33,730 nt of DNA, taken from positions 1 through 33,730 of the forward strand of contig JAISCP010000017.1 of NCBI GenBank assembly GCA_031265495.1, given 5' to 3'. This DNA is from Heliobacteriaceae bacterium. Lineage in GTDB: Bacteria > Cyanobacteriota > Vampirovibrionia > Gastranaerophilales > Gastranaerophilaceae. The translations under genes and the position numbers were made by a program. Shown here piece after piece: positions 9,195-18,876 of this stretch (the stretch's first letter is position 1; each line of letters starts with the position of its first letter). The notes under the pieces are model-generated. The model ran no database searches. It was not told the DNA's origin and worked only from the letters and a program-made list of their open reading frames with translations.

Positions 9195-9358
9195 TGTCAT
9201 CCTGAACTTGTTTCAGGATCTGTACATGACAAAAGCACACCAAACAATCCTGAACGACAGGATTGGCCTGTTTCAGGTTCTGACCACCGAAATATTCAAT
9301 ACCTTTAAGCTTTACTTCCCCGTACAGAAGGCAGATGCTGAAACAAGTTCAGCATGAC
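9195..9358. repeat. ~165-bp composite dispersed repeat (uninterrupted copy)
   Basis: Matches 20791-21046, which carries an 89-bp insertion; contains CCTGAACTTGTTTCAGG and ends GAAACAAGTTCAGCATGACGG. Confidence 0.85.
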
Positions 9359-9430
9359 GGGAATTAGGTTTTAGTGTCAACACGACCTAATTACTTGACA
9401 TGTAAAATTGCGAGCGAAGTACTATGCCTC

Positions 9431-10603
9431 TCACAAAACTTCCTCTAATATTTTTGCTGCAATGACGGTTTTTGGGGCTTTGTCAAGTTTTTTGATATTG
9501 AGGTTTTTGTCAATGATGTAAACCTCGTTTTCATCGCTGCCAAACCCGATATCAGAGCGCGAAATGTCATTTGCAATCAGGTAATCGCAGCCTTTATGCT
9601 GAATTTTGGCTTTAGCGTTTTCGATTAAATTTTCGCTTTCCGCGCAAAATCCAACGATAATTTGCCCTTCACGTTTATTTTTGCATAATTCTTGCAGGAT
9701 GTCCGGATTTTTGACAAGTTTTACGGAAAGCTCGTTATCATCCGCTTTTTTAAGTTTTTGTGCGGAAACCTCTTTTGGGCGGTAGTCCGCCACGGCAGCG
9801 GACATGATTATGCAGTCGGCGGTGCCGGATTCTTTTTCAACGGCAGCTTGCATGTCGAGTGCGGATTGGACTTTAACGGTTTTAATACCCCCTCCGGGGG
9901 CATCGGCTGTTGTAATTAAGACAACTTCCGCGCCTTGTGCGGCGGCATTTTGCGCAAGCGCCGTTCCCGTTTTTCCGGAAGAATGGTTTGATAAGAACCT
10001 TACAGGGTCAATGTTTTCGATTGTGCCGCCGGAGGTTATTACTATTTTTTTGCCCGCAAGTTTACGGCTGTTGGCTAAAATTTCCACTGTTTTGTCATAA
10101 ATTTTTTCTATTTTGCAGAGTCTGCCCTGCCCCCGTGTACCGCAGGCAAGAAAACCGCTTTCAGGTTCAAGGATTTCAAAGCCGGAAAGTCGTGCGAAGT
10201 TTTCCTGAATAATCGGGTTTTCCCACATATTGCAGTTCATCGCCGGAGCAATAATCACCGGCTTGTTGAAAGCGCAGACAATAGACGTTAAGAGGTTATC
10301 GCAGCAGCCGTTTGCGATTTTTGAGAATGTATTCGCGGAGCAGGGCGCGATTACCATAATATCCGCCTCGTCAGCGCAGGAGATGTGTTCCGGCTTGAAT
10401 TCATTAACCTCAAATTGCTCAACGGCAACTTCATTTCCGCTCAGACTCTGTAAAGTCAAACGCGTAACAAAATTCAGGGCATTCGGGGTGCATACAACGC
10501 GGACATTTGCGCTGCTGCGTTTAAACATGCGTATAAGGTCGCAGATTTTGTAGGCTGCAATTCCGCCGGTTATTCCTATTAGTATTGTTTTTCCGCTAAG
10601 CAT
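9431..10603 (-). CDS. coaBC: Bifunctional phosphopantothenoylcysteine decarboxylase/phosphopantothenate--cysteine ligase
   Basis: GITGGIAAYK, APAMNCNMW, ITSGGTIENIDPVRFLSNHSSGKTG. Confidence 0.96.
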   Translation of the reverse strand: MLSGKTILIGITGGIAAYKICDLIRMFKRSSANVRVVCTPNALNFVTRLTLQSLSGNEVAVEQFEVNEFKPEHISCADEADIMVIAPCSANTFSKIANGCCDNLLTSIVCAFNKPVIIAPAMNCNMWENPIIQENFARLSGFEILEPESGFLACGTRGQGRLCKIEKIYDKTVEILANSRKLAGKKIVITSGGTIENIDPVRFLSNHSSGKTGTALAQNAAAQGAEVVLITTADAPGGGIKTVKVQSALDMQAAVEKESGTADCIIMSAAVADYRPKEVSAQKLKKADDNELSVKLVKNPDILQELCKNKREGQIIVGFCAESENLIENAKAKIQHKGCDYLIANDISRSDIGFGSDENEVYIIDKNLNIKKLDKAPKTVIAAKILEEVL

Positions 10604-11150
10604 TTTTAATTACCTCCTCAAGCCGGGATACGGCGCTGCTTATGTTGTCGTTGGTTATTGTGTAATCGAACTGTTTTGAGAGTTCAAGCTCTTTTTGCAT
10701 AAAATTGAGGCGTTTTTGTATTGCTTCTTCATCTTCGGTGCTGCGTCCGCGAAGCCGGGCTTCAAGCTCTGCCGCAGACGGCGGGAGGATGAAAATCAAA
10801 ACAGCGTTTGCTCCCATTTTTTTTCTAACCTGTAATGCGCCTTGCGTATCAATTTCAAGGATTAATTTTTTGCCCTGTGACAGACATTCTTCTACAAAGC
10901 GTTCTTTTGTACCGTAGAGGCTGCCGGCGAATTCCGCCCATTCAAGGAATTCATTATTTTTTACAGCGGTTTCAAATTCGCTGCGGGAAAGATAGAAATA
11001 ATTCACGCCTTCGGCTTCCTGCGGGCGTTTTTGACGCGTGGTGCAGGAGATTGAGAGGTTGAAATCAGGATTTCTATTCAGAAATCCGCCAATTACAGTA
11101 CCTTTACCAACGCCTGACGAGCCTGAGATTACAAACAGTTTTTTATCCAT
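10596..11150 (-). CDS. gmk: Guanylate kinase
   Basis: ISGSSGVGKGTV P-loop, SISCTTRQKRPQE.EGVNYFYLS, Gmk length; overlaps coaBC by 8 nt. Confidence 0.95.
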   Translation of the reverse strand: MDKKLFVISGSSGVGKGTVIGGFLNRNPDFNLSISCTTRQKRPQEAEGVNYFYLSRSEFETAVKNNEFLEWAEFAGSLYGTKERFVEECLSQGKKLILEIDTQGALQVRKKMGANAVLIFILPPSAAELEARLRGRSTEDEEAIQKRLNFMQKELELSKQFDYTITNDNISSAVSRLEEVIKNA

Positions 11151-11350
11151 GTAATGTATTATACAACAAACCGGCAGGTCAATTGTAACTAATTGTAAAA
11201 AAAGATTAAAATTTCCGTAAATTAAGAAATAGTCTCCTACGGGGTATGGTGAGAGGCTATATGCCGGAGGTGTCCGTTAGCAATATTTTCCGCAAGAAAT
11301 ATTTATATATTATATAGAGTATATATAATATTTATATGAAGGAAATATTA

Positions 11351-13003
11351 ATGACTAAAAGTTTTACCCAAAATGTTACTGAAAATGCTGCCGACAATGT
11401 TTACACAATTCAAAAGAATGATTGTCCGTGGAAAATAGCTGAAAAGTTACTAAAAAAGGAAAACAGTACTAAGAGGCTGACAACTAAAGCCATTATAGAC
11501 GAAATGAACCGTCTGGCACAAGCTAACGGCTGCACGGATACAACTGATTTTCAAAAAAGATTTTTTTTAGCAGTCGGGAGTGAGATACAATTAGATACGC
11601 CGGATAATATAACGCATGCAGAATCTGTTAACCCCGCTGAAACTCCGGAAACTCCTAAAGCTGCGGTAGAGCGGACAGCATGGCGAATTCAGGTTCCGCC
11701 TCAAGACAGCAAAGAATTGGATGAAATAAATAATCTGCCGACCGATAAAGAGCGGGTCATTGAATGGCATAAGAGGAATTCAAATACCATAAAAGGTAAT
11801 TATGTTATTGTTGACAAAAAAGCTTGCTCAGCAACCGTATATAGTGCAGACGGAACAGAGCTTGCGGTTTTTGAAACAGGTTTGGCTGCAAGAAAAGGCG
11901 ACCAAAAAGGCCAAAAAGGCGGAGATATACATACGTTACCTGCGAACCAAATGGACTCGTTTACAACTGCGGGTGAATATACAATCAGCGATCCCGGAAA
12001 TAGTGAAGATGTTCATAATAAATTTAATGACAACGTGTTTGACCTTAAAGGTTTCGGTTATGAACAAGGCAATGTAAGACTTGCAATACATCAGATTCCT
12101 ACACACTTAGAAAATACAAGAGGCCGTAAATTTAATAATAATAACTTAGCTGATAACAGAATGTCCTACGGGTGTGTAAATCTTCTCAGAGAAGATTTTG
12201 AAAGGCTGAAAACTTTAGTCGGCGCTGATGATTCAAAACTCTATATTCTTCCTGAAGAAGAAGACAATAAACTTATGCTTGCAGACACCGGCGAAGGCTA
12301 TAAGTTTATTAACAGCAAATACGAAAAGTATACACCAAACTCAAAGGCAAAACCGTTAGTAATTTCTTCCAATTCAAAAAATGTAAATAAAAAGGCGAAA
12401 AATTTTGCCTCCGGCTTGATGAAAAATAAAGAAAAATTAATGACAGATTTGCGCATTAGCAATGAAACCTACGATAAGCTTGCATTGCTTGCTCTTGGAA
12501 TCGGGTACAATGAGTCAAAATTTGGTGATGGTAAATATTGGGGTTGGGGCGAGTATGATGCTAAAGAAGCCCACATTTTTGGATTGGAATTCGGACAAAA
12601 GCTCTTCGTACGAGGTAAGAAGTGGTGGAATCGTACAGTTAATAATGAGAAGACCAGTCCGATCAACTCAAGAGGTTTGACGCAAATGAAACTTGAATCA
12701 TACACAGACAAGGAAACAAGAAGATTGCTTGATGAGGAATGGAAAATAACAGGGAATGATCTTCGTAATCCTGAAAAATCAGCTACCGCAACAATGATAG
12801 TCCTTGCAGCTATGTATAAAAATGAGTTACCTGCTTTAAAAGAACAAATGACAGCTCAAAATATCAGCGAAGAAGAAGCGCTGTTATACCTCTGGCTCGG
12901 TAAACGTACAGAGCTAAATAAAGGAATAGCGGCGCCTGACAAAAAGCCATATGTTCAAAATGCCAAAACATACATTAATAATTTCAATATATCCAGAGCT
13001 TAA
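11351..13003 (+). CDS. LysM-like / L,D-transpeptidase-like / lytic transglycosylase-like fusion protein
   Basis: N-terminal LysM-like; IHQIPTHLE...MSYGCVNLLREDF (YkuD-type H..S.GC); C-terminal GYNESKFG...SRGLTQMKL (SLT-type). Start set to ATG 11351 after SD AAGGA. Confidence 0.75.
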   Translation: MTKSFTQNVTENAADNVYTIQKNDCPWKIAEKLLKKENSTKRLTTKAIIDEMNRLAQANGCTDTTDFQKRFFLAVGSEIQLDTPDNITHAESVNPAETPETPKAAVERTAWRIQVPPQDSKELDEINNLPTDKERVIEWHKRNSNTIKGNYVIVDKKACSATVYSADGTELAVFETGLAARKGDQKGQKGGDIHTLPANQMDSFTTAGEYTISDPGNSEDVHNKFNDNVFDLKGFGYEQGNVRLAIHQIPTHLENTRGRKFNNNNLADNRMSYGCVNLLREDFERLKTLVGADDSKLYILPEEEDNKLMLADTGEGYKFINSKYEKYTPNSKAKPLVISSNSKNVNKKAKNFASGLMKNKEKLMTDLRISNETYDKLALLALGIGYNESKFGDGKYWGWGEYDAKEAHIFGLEFGQKLFVRGKKWWNRTVNNEKTSPINSRGLTQMKLESYTDKETRRLLDEEWKITGNDLRNPEKSATATMIVLAAMYKNELPALKEQMTAQNISEEEALLYLWLGKRTELNKGIAAPDKKPYVQNAKTYINNFNISRA

Positions 13004-13312
13004 AAATTTGCAATTATTCCTTCAGGCGTAGTAAAACTCCGTCATCCTTGCACAGGTTGTTGTGTGAGTTCGTTAATACTCGGTGTACATCGTCATTGCT
13101 GTACATGTCAAGTAATTAGGGCGTGTCGACATTGAATATAAAAACATAATGCTGAGCGTCACGTCATCCTGAACTTGTTTCCATAACTGTCCCGTAAAAA
13201 TTTTCAAGTGGATAAAGCAAAATTTGAAGATTAAAAAAATAATATACAAGTTTACACTATTTTGTTCCTTTGAACTTATGAGCAATGCCTCTCCGTCATT
13301 CTATCATATCAG

Positions 13313-13387
13313 CGTCATTCCGGGCTTGACCCGGAATCTATCCGGTTCAATTAAACTGATAGACCCTGAATCAAGTTCAGGGTGACG
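13313..13387. repeat. Inverted copy of the 75-bp two-hairpin repeat
   Basis: Reverse complement of 2831-2905 with 3 mismatches. Confidence 0.9.
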
Positions 13388-13722
13388 TGGAGGTTGTTGA
13401 ATGTTTTTTACTAATAATTATGAGTTTAAAAATGAGATATTACGAACAAAAACGCCGGAAAAACCCGAACCAATTCGCATTCCGGATAACCTCTTAATTT
13501 TAACGGGACAGTTGTGGAACTTGTTTCAGGATCTGTCCACCGAAAAAATATACAATCTCTGTAAGGTTTTCTTCCCTGTAAAGATGGACAGATGCCGGAA
13601 CAAAATTGAGAAGATAGTGCTATTTGCCAAGTGCCGGATCCTGAAACAAGTTCAGGATGACAGGATGGTTATGGTGTGATTTGTCATGTGCAGATACTGA
13701 AATAAATGCAGCATGACAGGGA

Positions 13723-13766
13723 GGTTAAGGTGGGCTATCCTTTGCTGTTCCCTCTTTCCTGTTTAC
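13723..13766. repeat. 44-bp repeat, identical inverted copy at 23854-23897
   Basis: ggttaaggtgggctatcctttgctgttccctctttcctgtttac. Confidence 0.95.
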
Positions 13767-13911
13767 TATTCACTAATTTAGCTATACCTCCAGCCTCTAT
13801 ACCTCCTATTAACTATTTACTAATCACTATTTACTAATTTCAGCTATACCTCCGAAATCGTTTCACAGAATAAGAATTGATTTGATGTTTTTTTGGTGCG
13901 ATAATTAAATT

Positions 13912-16731
13912 ATGCAAGACTTGATTAGGATAAAAGGCGCTAAAGAACATAATTTAAAAGATGTTTCACTGGAACTGCCCAAAAATGAATTAATTGTGTT
14001 TACCGGAGTTTCCGGCTCGGGTAAAAGTTCGCTTGCTTTTGATACGATTTTTGCGGAAGGTCAAAGGCGTTATATTGAAAGCCTTTCTACTTATGCGCGG
14101 CAGTTTTTGGGCCAGATGGACAAGCCCGATGTCGAATATATTGACGGACTTTCGCCGGCTATTTCAATTGACCAGAAGTCAACACACAATAACCCGCGTT
14201 CAACTGTGGGAACGGTTACGGAAATTTATGATTACCTGCGTCTGCTCTATGCCCGTACAGGAACTCCGTTCTGCCCGCAGTGCGGGGATGCTATCAAGCC
14301 GCAGACCATTGATGAAATCGTGAATAGTATTATGAAATTTGAAGAAGGTGCAAAAATTCAAATTCTTGCGCCGGTTGCATACGGTAAAAAAGGCGAGTTC
14401 CGGCCGATGTTTGAAGAATTAAGGCAGGAAGGCTTTGTAAGGGTAAAAGCGGACGATAAAGTTTATAATCTGGATGAAGATGAAATTAAACTTGCCAAAA
14501 CAGTCAAGCATAATATTTTTGTAGTTGTTGACAGAATTGTGGTGAAGCCCGCAGCGCGTTCGAGGATTGCGGACAGTGTTCAGATTGCGCTTCAGAAATC
14601 CGACGGGCTGGTTGTGATAGACCGGGAAGGCAAAGAAATCATTTACAGCGAAAAGCTGGCATGCACAAAGTGTAATCTCAGTTTTGAAGAACTGGCGCCG
14701 AGAATTTTCTCATTCAATGCTCCTTACGGTGCGTGCGAAAAATGTCACGGTATAGGGATTGATTATCAGGTTTCACCTGATTTGGTAATTCCCGACAAGA
14801 CAAAATCCGTAAATGAAGGGGCGATTTATCCGTGGAGTAAATCTTCCACCCCGTTTTATAATGATATTTTGCGTGCGGTTTCGGAACATTTCGGAATAAA
14901 CCTTGACACGCCGTTTCGGGATTTGCCGGAAGAACACCGGAATATAATACTTTACGGCAGCAGCGACCTTGTGAAAATGCGTATCCGCTCATTTATGACA
15001 AAACGCTACGAAACCAAGTACAGCAGGTTTACCGGAGTAATAAATTATTTGATGAATAAATATCACGATTCGGACGGAGAGTACTGGCGTGAGGAAATTG
15101 AAAAATATATGATTATGAAACCCTGCGAAGTCTGCGGCGGAGCAAGGTTGAAGCCGTTTCCGCTTGCCGTGAAGATTAAAGATATTAATATATATGAATT
15201 CACTTTAATGTCTGTTGATAATGCATATAATTTTATTCAAGACCTCTATTTGGACTTTAGTGATTACCATATGCAGATTGCAAAGCAAATTTTGGATGAA
15301 ATCCGTGCGCGTTTGAAATTCTTGCAAGATGTAGGTTTGAGTTATTTAAATTTAGCCCGCATGGCAGGAACGCTTTCCGGCGGAGAAGCCCAGCGGATAA
15401 GACTTGCAACCCAGATTGGCAGCGGGCTTTCCGGAGTTTTGTACGTTCTGGACGAGCCGTCAATCGGCTTGCACCAGCGTGATAACGAACGTTTGATAAG
15501 CACTTTAATCAAGCTCCGCAATCTCGGAAATACTCTTATAGTGGTTGAACACGATGAAGAAACTATCAAAAATGCGGATTATATCGTGGATATTGGCCCG
15601 AAAGCAGGGATTAACGGCGGCAAAATCGTTGCCAAAGGCAAAATCGAAGATATTATCGCGGCAAAACAGTCAATTACGGGTAAATATCTGAGCGGTGAAA
15701 AATCTATCCCGCTTCCGGCAGGAATTCGTGAAGGCAGCGGGGAATTTTTATATGTAAAAAACGCTTCATTAAACAATCTTAAAAATATTGACGTTCAAAT
15801 CCCGCTGGGTAAGATTAACGTGCTTACCGGAGTTTCCGGCTCGGGCAAGTCAACTCTTATGCAGGATTTAATTTATGAATACGCTGTTCACAAGCTGCGC
15901 GGAAACAAGCCGAAACCGCAGGGTGTGGATGAGATTACGGGATTTGAACATATAGACAAAATCATTGACATTGACCAGTCGCCGATAGGCAGAACTCCGC
16001 GTTCAAATCCTGCAACTTATACGGATGTTTTTACACACATAAGAGAACTGTACTCAAAAACTAACGAGGCAAAGCTGCGCGGCTACAAGCCGGGCAGGTT
16101 CAGTTTTAATGTTAAAGGCGGACGCTGCGAGGCTTGCAAAGGCGACGGACTTATTAAAATTGAAATGAATTTTCTGTCGGATGTTTATGTAAAGTGCAGT
16201 GTCTGTAAAGGCAAACGTTACAACCGTGAAACTCTGGAAGTTAAATACAAAGGCAAAACGATTTCCGATGTACTTGATATGAGCGTTAAAGAGGCGCTGG
16301 AATTTTTTGGGAATATTCCTTCAATTCAGAATAAACTGAAAACCCTTAACGACGTCGGGCTTGATTACATAAAACTCGGACAGAGTGCGACAACGCTTTC
16401 CGGCGGGGAAGCCCAGCGGATTAAGCTTGCTTCCGAGCTGAACAAACGCGCGACAGGCAAAACTCTTTACCTGCTTGACGAACCGTCGGTGGGGCTTCAC
16501 TGGTCTGATTTGGATAAACTTATAAAAATTATACAAAAGCTTGCTGACAGCGGAAACACTATTCTGGTAATCGAACACAATCTCGATTTGATTAAAATTG
16601 CCGACCACATAATTGATTTAGGCCCCGAAGGCGGCACAGGCGGCGGTAATGTTGTTGCACAGGGCACGCCGGAGGAAGTTGCAAAGAACAAAAAATCTTT
16701 CACAGGCAGGTATTTGAAACGAACTGTATAG
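13912..16731 (+). CDS. uvrA: Excinuclease ABC subunit A
   Basis: Two ABC ATPase halves, LSGGEAQRI twice, zinc-finger CxxC motifs, full-length 939 aa. Confidence 0.98.
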   Translation: MQDLIRIKGAKEHNLKDVSLELPKNELIVFTGVSGSGKSSLAFDTIFAEGQRRYIESLSTYARQFLGQMDKPDVEYIDGLSPAISIDQKSTHNNPRSTVGTVTEIYDYLRLLYARTGTPFCPQCGDAIKPQTIDEIVNSIMKFEEGAKIQILAPVAYGKKGEFRPMFEELRQEGFVRVKADDKVYNLDEDEIKLAKTVKHNIFVVVDRIVVKPAARSRIADSVQIALQKSDGLVVIDREGKEIIYSEKLACTKCNLSFEELAPRIFSFNAPYGACEKCHGIGIDYQVSPDLVIPDKTKSVNEGAIYPWSKSSTPFYNDILRAVSEHFGINLDTPFRDLPEEHRNIILYGSSDLVKMRIRSFMTKRYETKYSRFTGVINYLMNKYHDSDGEYWREEIEKYMIMKPCEVCGGARLKPFPLAVKIKDINIYEFTLMSVDNAYNFIQDLYLDFSDYHMQIAKQILDEIRARLKFLQDVGLSYLNLARMAGTLSGGEAQRIRLATQIGSGLSGVLYVLDEPSIGLHQRDNERLISTLIKLRNLGNTLIVVEHDEETIKNADYIVDIGPKAGINGGKIVAKGKIEDIIAAKQSITGKYLSGEKSIPLPAGIREGSGEFLYVKNASLNNLKNIDVQIPLGKINVLTGVSGSGKSTLMQDLIYEYAVHKLRGNKPKPQGVDEITGFEHIDKIIDIDQSPIGRTPRSNPATYTDVFTHIRELYSKTNEAKLRGYKPGRFSFNVKGGRCEACKGDGLIKIEMNFLSDVYVKCSVCKGKRYNRETLEVKYKGKTISDVLDMSVKEALEFFGNIPSIQNKLKTLNDVGLDYIKLGQSATTLSGGEAQRIKLASELNKRATGKTLYLLDEPSVGLHWSDLDKLIKIIQKLADSGNTILVIEHNLDLIKIADHIIDLGPEGGTGGGNVVAQGTPEEVAKNKKSFTGRYLKRTV

Positions 16732-16975
16732 GTGGTGACAAAAATGTTTTTTACCTATTATTCATAAAATAACTACTTTTTCAAACTTATAATCATAGCT
16801 TCTATTTTGTGGATTTATATTCATTTTGTATATAGGAATTATATTTCAGCATGATGGAGAGGCATTTGCTCATAAGTTTATCCACTTGAAAATTTTAACG
16901 GGACAGTTCCGGAAACAAGTTCAGGATGACAGGACGGTTATGGTTTGTTTTTACCAATCCCAATGTCGACACTGC

Positions 16976-17761
16976 CTAGTCATTATTAGGAAGTATGTGT
17001 GCGTCAATCCATTCCTTTTTGTCCTGATATATCTGTACAAGGCAGTTGGTGTAAACTAACGCTATTACTGTACCGAAATAAGACCCGATTACAGCAGACG
17101 GGTATACAAGCATGTAGTTAAACTTGCTCAGACTGACTGCCATACCGGATAATGTTATTACACCGGCTGCTGCTACCAATACAATAACCAACAGCATGTA
17201 AAATCCTAATATGGACAAAATATACTTAACCATTAAAATAATCCAATCTGCAAAAAGCCCTCTCATGAACTTAAAAGGCAAAAATATGTTCCATAACCCT
17301 TTTTTATCAAAGTTCTTTGCGTATGCGACCATTACAAACTGTTGAAAAGACAGGTACAAAAAACAGACTATTGCTAACGGTATTGCTGCATTAAAGTTTA
17401 TTGTACCAATTGTGAACGCAATCGACAGCACTAAAAAAATTCCTAAAAAGATATCGTATATAAACCAGACAAGAGCAAGCCGGAATACGCCGCCGGCTAC
17501 TTTGAACAGGCTTAAATTAAAATCGGGCAGCGTAAAATTTTCATCAAAAGAATTGTGCATAAGCTGAATATTGTAACACCCCATATATACAAGAATTACA
17601 AGAGCAACAGCAATGGCCGTAAATATTAACGGAACAGACTTTGAGTCGGAGGCTAACGAAATACCTGTCGAAATAACCGCCAGCGCGAGAAATGCCAAAT
17701 GAACCTTAAGCGCATTGGGTGATTTGTAAATTTTCTTAACAGCTTCAATAATACTTGCCAT
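16976..17761 (-). CDS. Multi-pass membrane protein, paralog of the upstream gene (possibly DUF4013-like)
   Basis: Hydrophobic segments; shared YAKNFDKKGLWNIFLPFKFM; start set to MASIIEAVKK after SD AAGGAGAAAATC. Confidence 0.7.
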   Translation of the reverse strand: MASIIEAVKKIYKSPNALKVHLAFLALAVISTGISLASDSKSVPLIFTAIAVALVILVYMGCYNIQLMHNSFDENFTLPDFNLSLFKVAGGVFRLALVWFIYDIFLGIFLVLSIAFTIGTINFNAAIPLAIVCFLYLSFQQFVMVAYAKNFDKKGLWNIFLPFKFMRGLFADWIILMVKYILSILGFYMLLVIVLVAAAGVITLSGMAVSLSKFNYMLVYPSAVIGSYFGTVIALVYTNCLVQIYQDKKEWIDAHILPNND

Positions 17762-17771
17762 GATTTTCTCC

Positions 17772-18581
17772 TTATCTTTCTGTCCCGGCTGCTCCTGTAC
17801 CGGCAAAAACCCTTGCAATACAATAGCTCCAGAGGAAAGTTAAAATGATTTCAAGGTATGCGGACAGGACGTCCATTACGAATAATTTTTGATAGAAAAA
17901 GTCCTCAACTATGGTAACGTTAGACTGCATTTTAGACGGCAGGTTAGTGTAGTAGGTTAAGAAAACAAATATTGCTGCCAGAAACCACAGCGGAGCAAAC
18001 TGTATAATAAGTTTATACAGCTCTTTTTTCATTTTTATAAAACGGAAGGGCAGTCTTATATCAAATAATCCTTTTTTGTCAAAGTTTTTGGCATAACACA
18101 CCGGTATAAAGGACAAAAAAGGCACGAAAAGCAGAAACAGTAAAGCAACAGGTATTGCGGTATAAACATAGAATGTATTGCGCAGGTAAAATATTCCCGC
18201 ACAAAGAGCGCACGGTATTATTGCATAATAAATAAACCAGTAAACCTGCGCCGGAAAATAATTGAAAAAGACTTTATACGGCGCGTTGTCAATATCCGGC
18301 AGTATTGTAGCTTCGTTTTTTAGAGAGCGGTTAATTATGATAAGGTTATAGCCTGCTATATAAATGTTAAAAAGGATTAAGGCAACGGAAGAAATAGTAT
18401 TTGTTACGTCATGGTAGGTTTTATAATCCTGATATTGAAACATGTCCATTTTTACAAGCATTTCGGGATAAAGCGAAACAGCGATTATTGCGCACAGAAT
18501 TACCAATGTCAGGGAATGTATAGGCGGAGCATACTCATCTTTAAAAATCTTGTCCAAACCTTCGGATATATAATTACTCAT
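17772..18581 (-). CDS. Multi-pass membrane protein, paralog of the downstream gene
   Basis: Shared YAKNFDKKGLFDIRLPFRFI; start set to MSNYISEGLDK after SD AAAGGAGGTAGC; N-terminal 37 aa of the track ORF lies in repeat DNA. Confidence 0.7.
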   Translation of the reverse strand: MSNYISEGLDKIFKDEYAPPIHSLTLVILCAIIAVSLYPEMLVKMDMFQYQDYKTYHDVTNTISSVALILFNIYIAGYNLIIINRSLKNEATILPDIDNAPYKVFFNYFPAQVYWFIYYAIIPCALCAGIFYLRNTFYVYTAIPVALLFLLFVPFLSFIPVCYAKNFDKKGLFDIRLPFRFIKMKKELYKLIIQFAPLWFLAAIFVFLTYYTNLPSKMQSNVTIVEDFFYQKLFVMDVLSAYLEIILTFLWSYCIARVFAGTGAAGTER

Positions 18582-18876
18582 GCTACCTCCTTTGTTAATT
18601 ATACTATTTTTTTTTACGCAAGGCAATAGGGAGTTAATAGGGGTTAGTGACCGGTGTTGAATAGTTGAAAGGTTGAATGGTTGAAAAGACACCGGTTTCC
18701 AGTCTCTAATGGACGGTTGTTCAGCATGACAGGAAGGTTATGGTAGGTTTTTAACAATCCTATTAACCAATCATGTAGCTAATTACTTGACATGTACAGC
18801 AATGACGATCCTGTTCCCTCTTTCCTATTCACTATTTACTAACCACTATTCCCTTTTTTATTGTATAATAAATAAC

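Noticed and set aside
9692-10553. Several plus-strand ORFs across coaBC
   Set aside because: Antisense of a confident, conserved CDS.
18787-18876. N-terminal extension of the trpS ORF (MTCTAMTILFPLSYSLF...)
   Set aside because: Translated repeat DNA; normal TrpS start MKEIILSGMRPTGKLH is at 18877.
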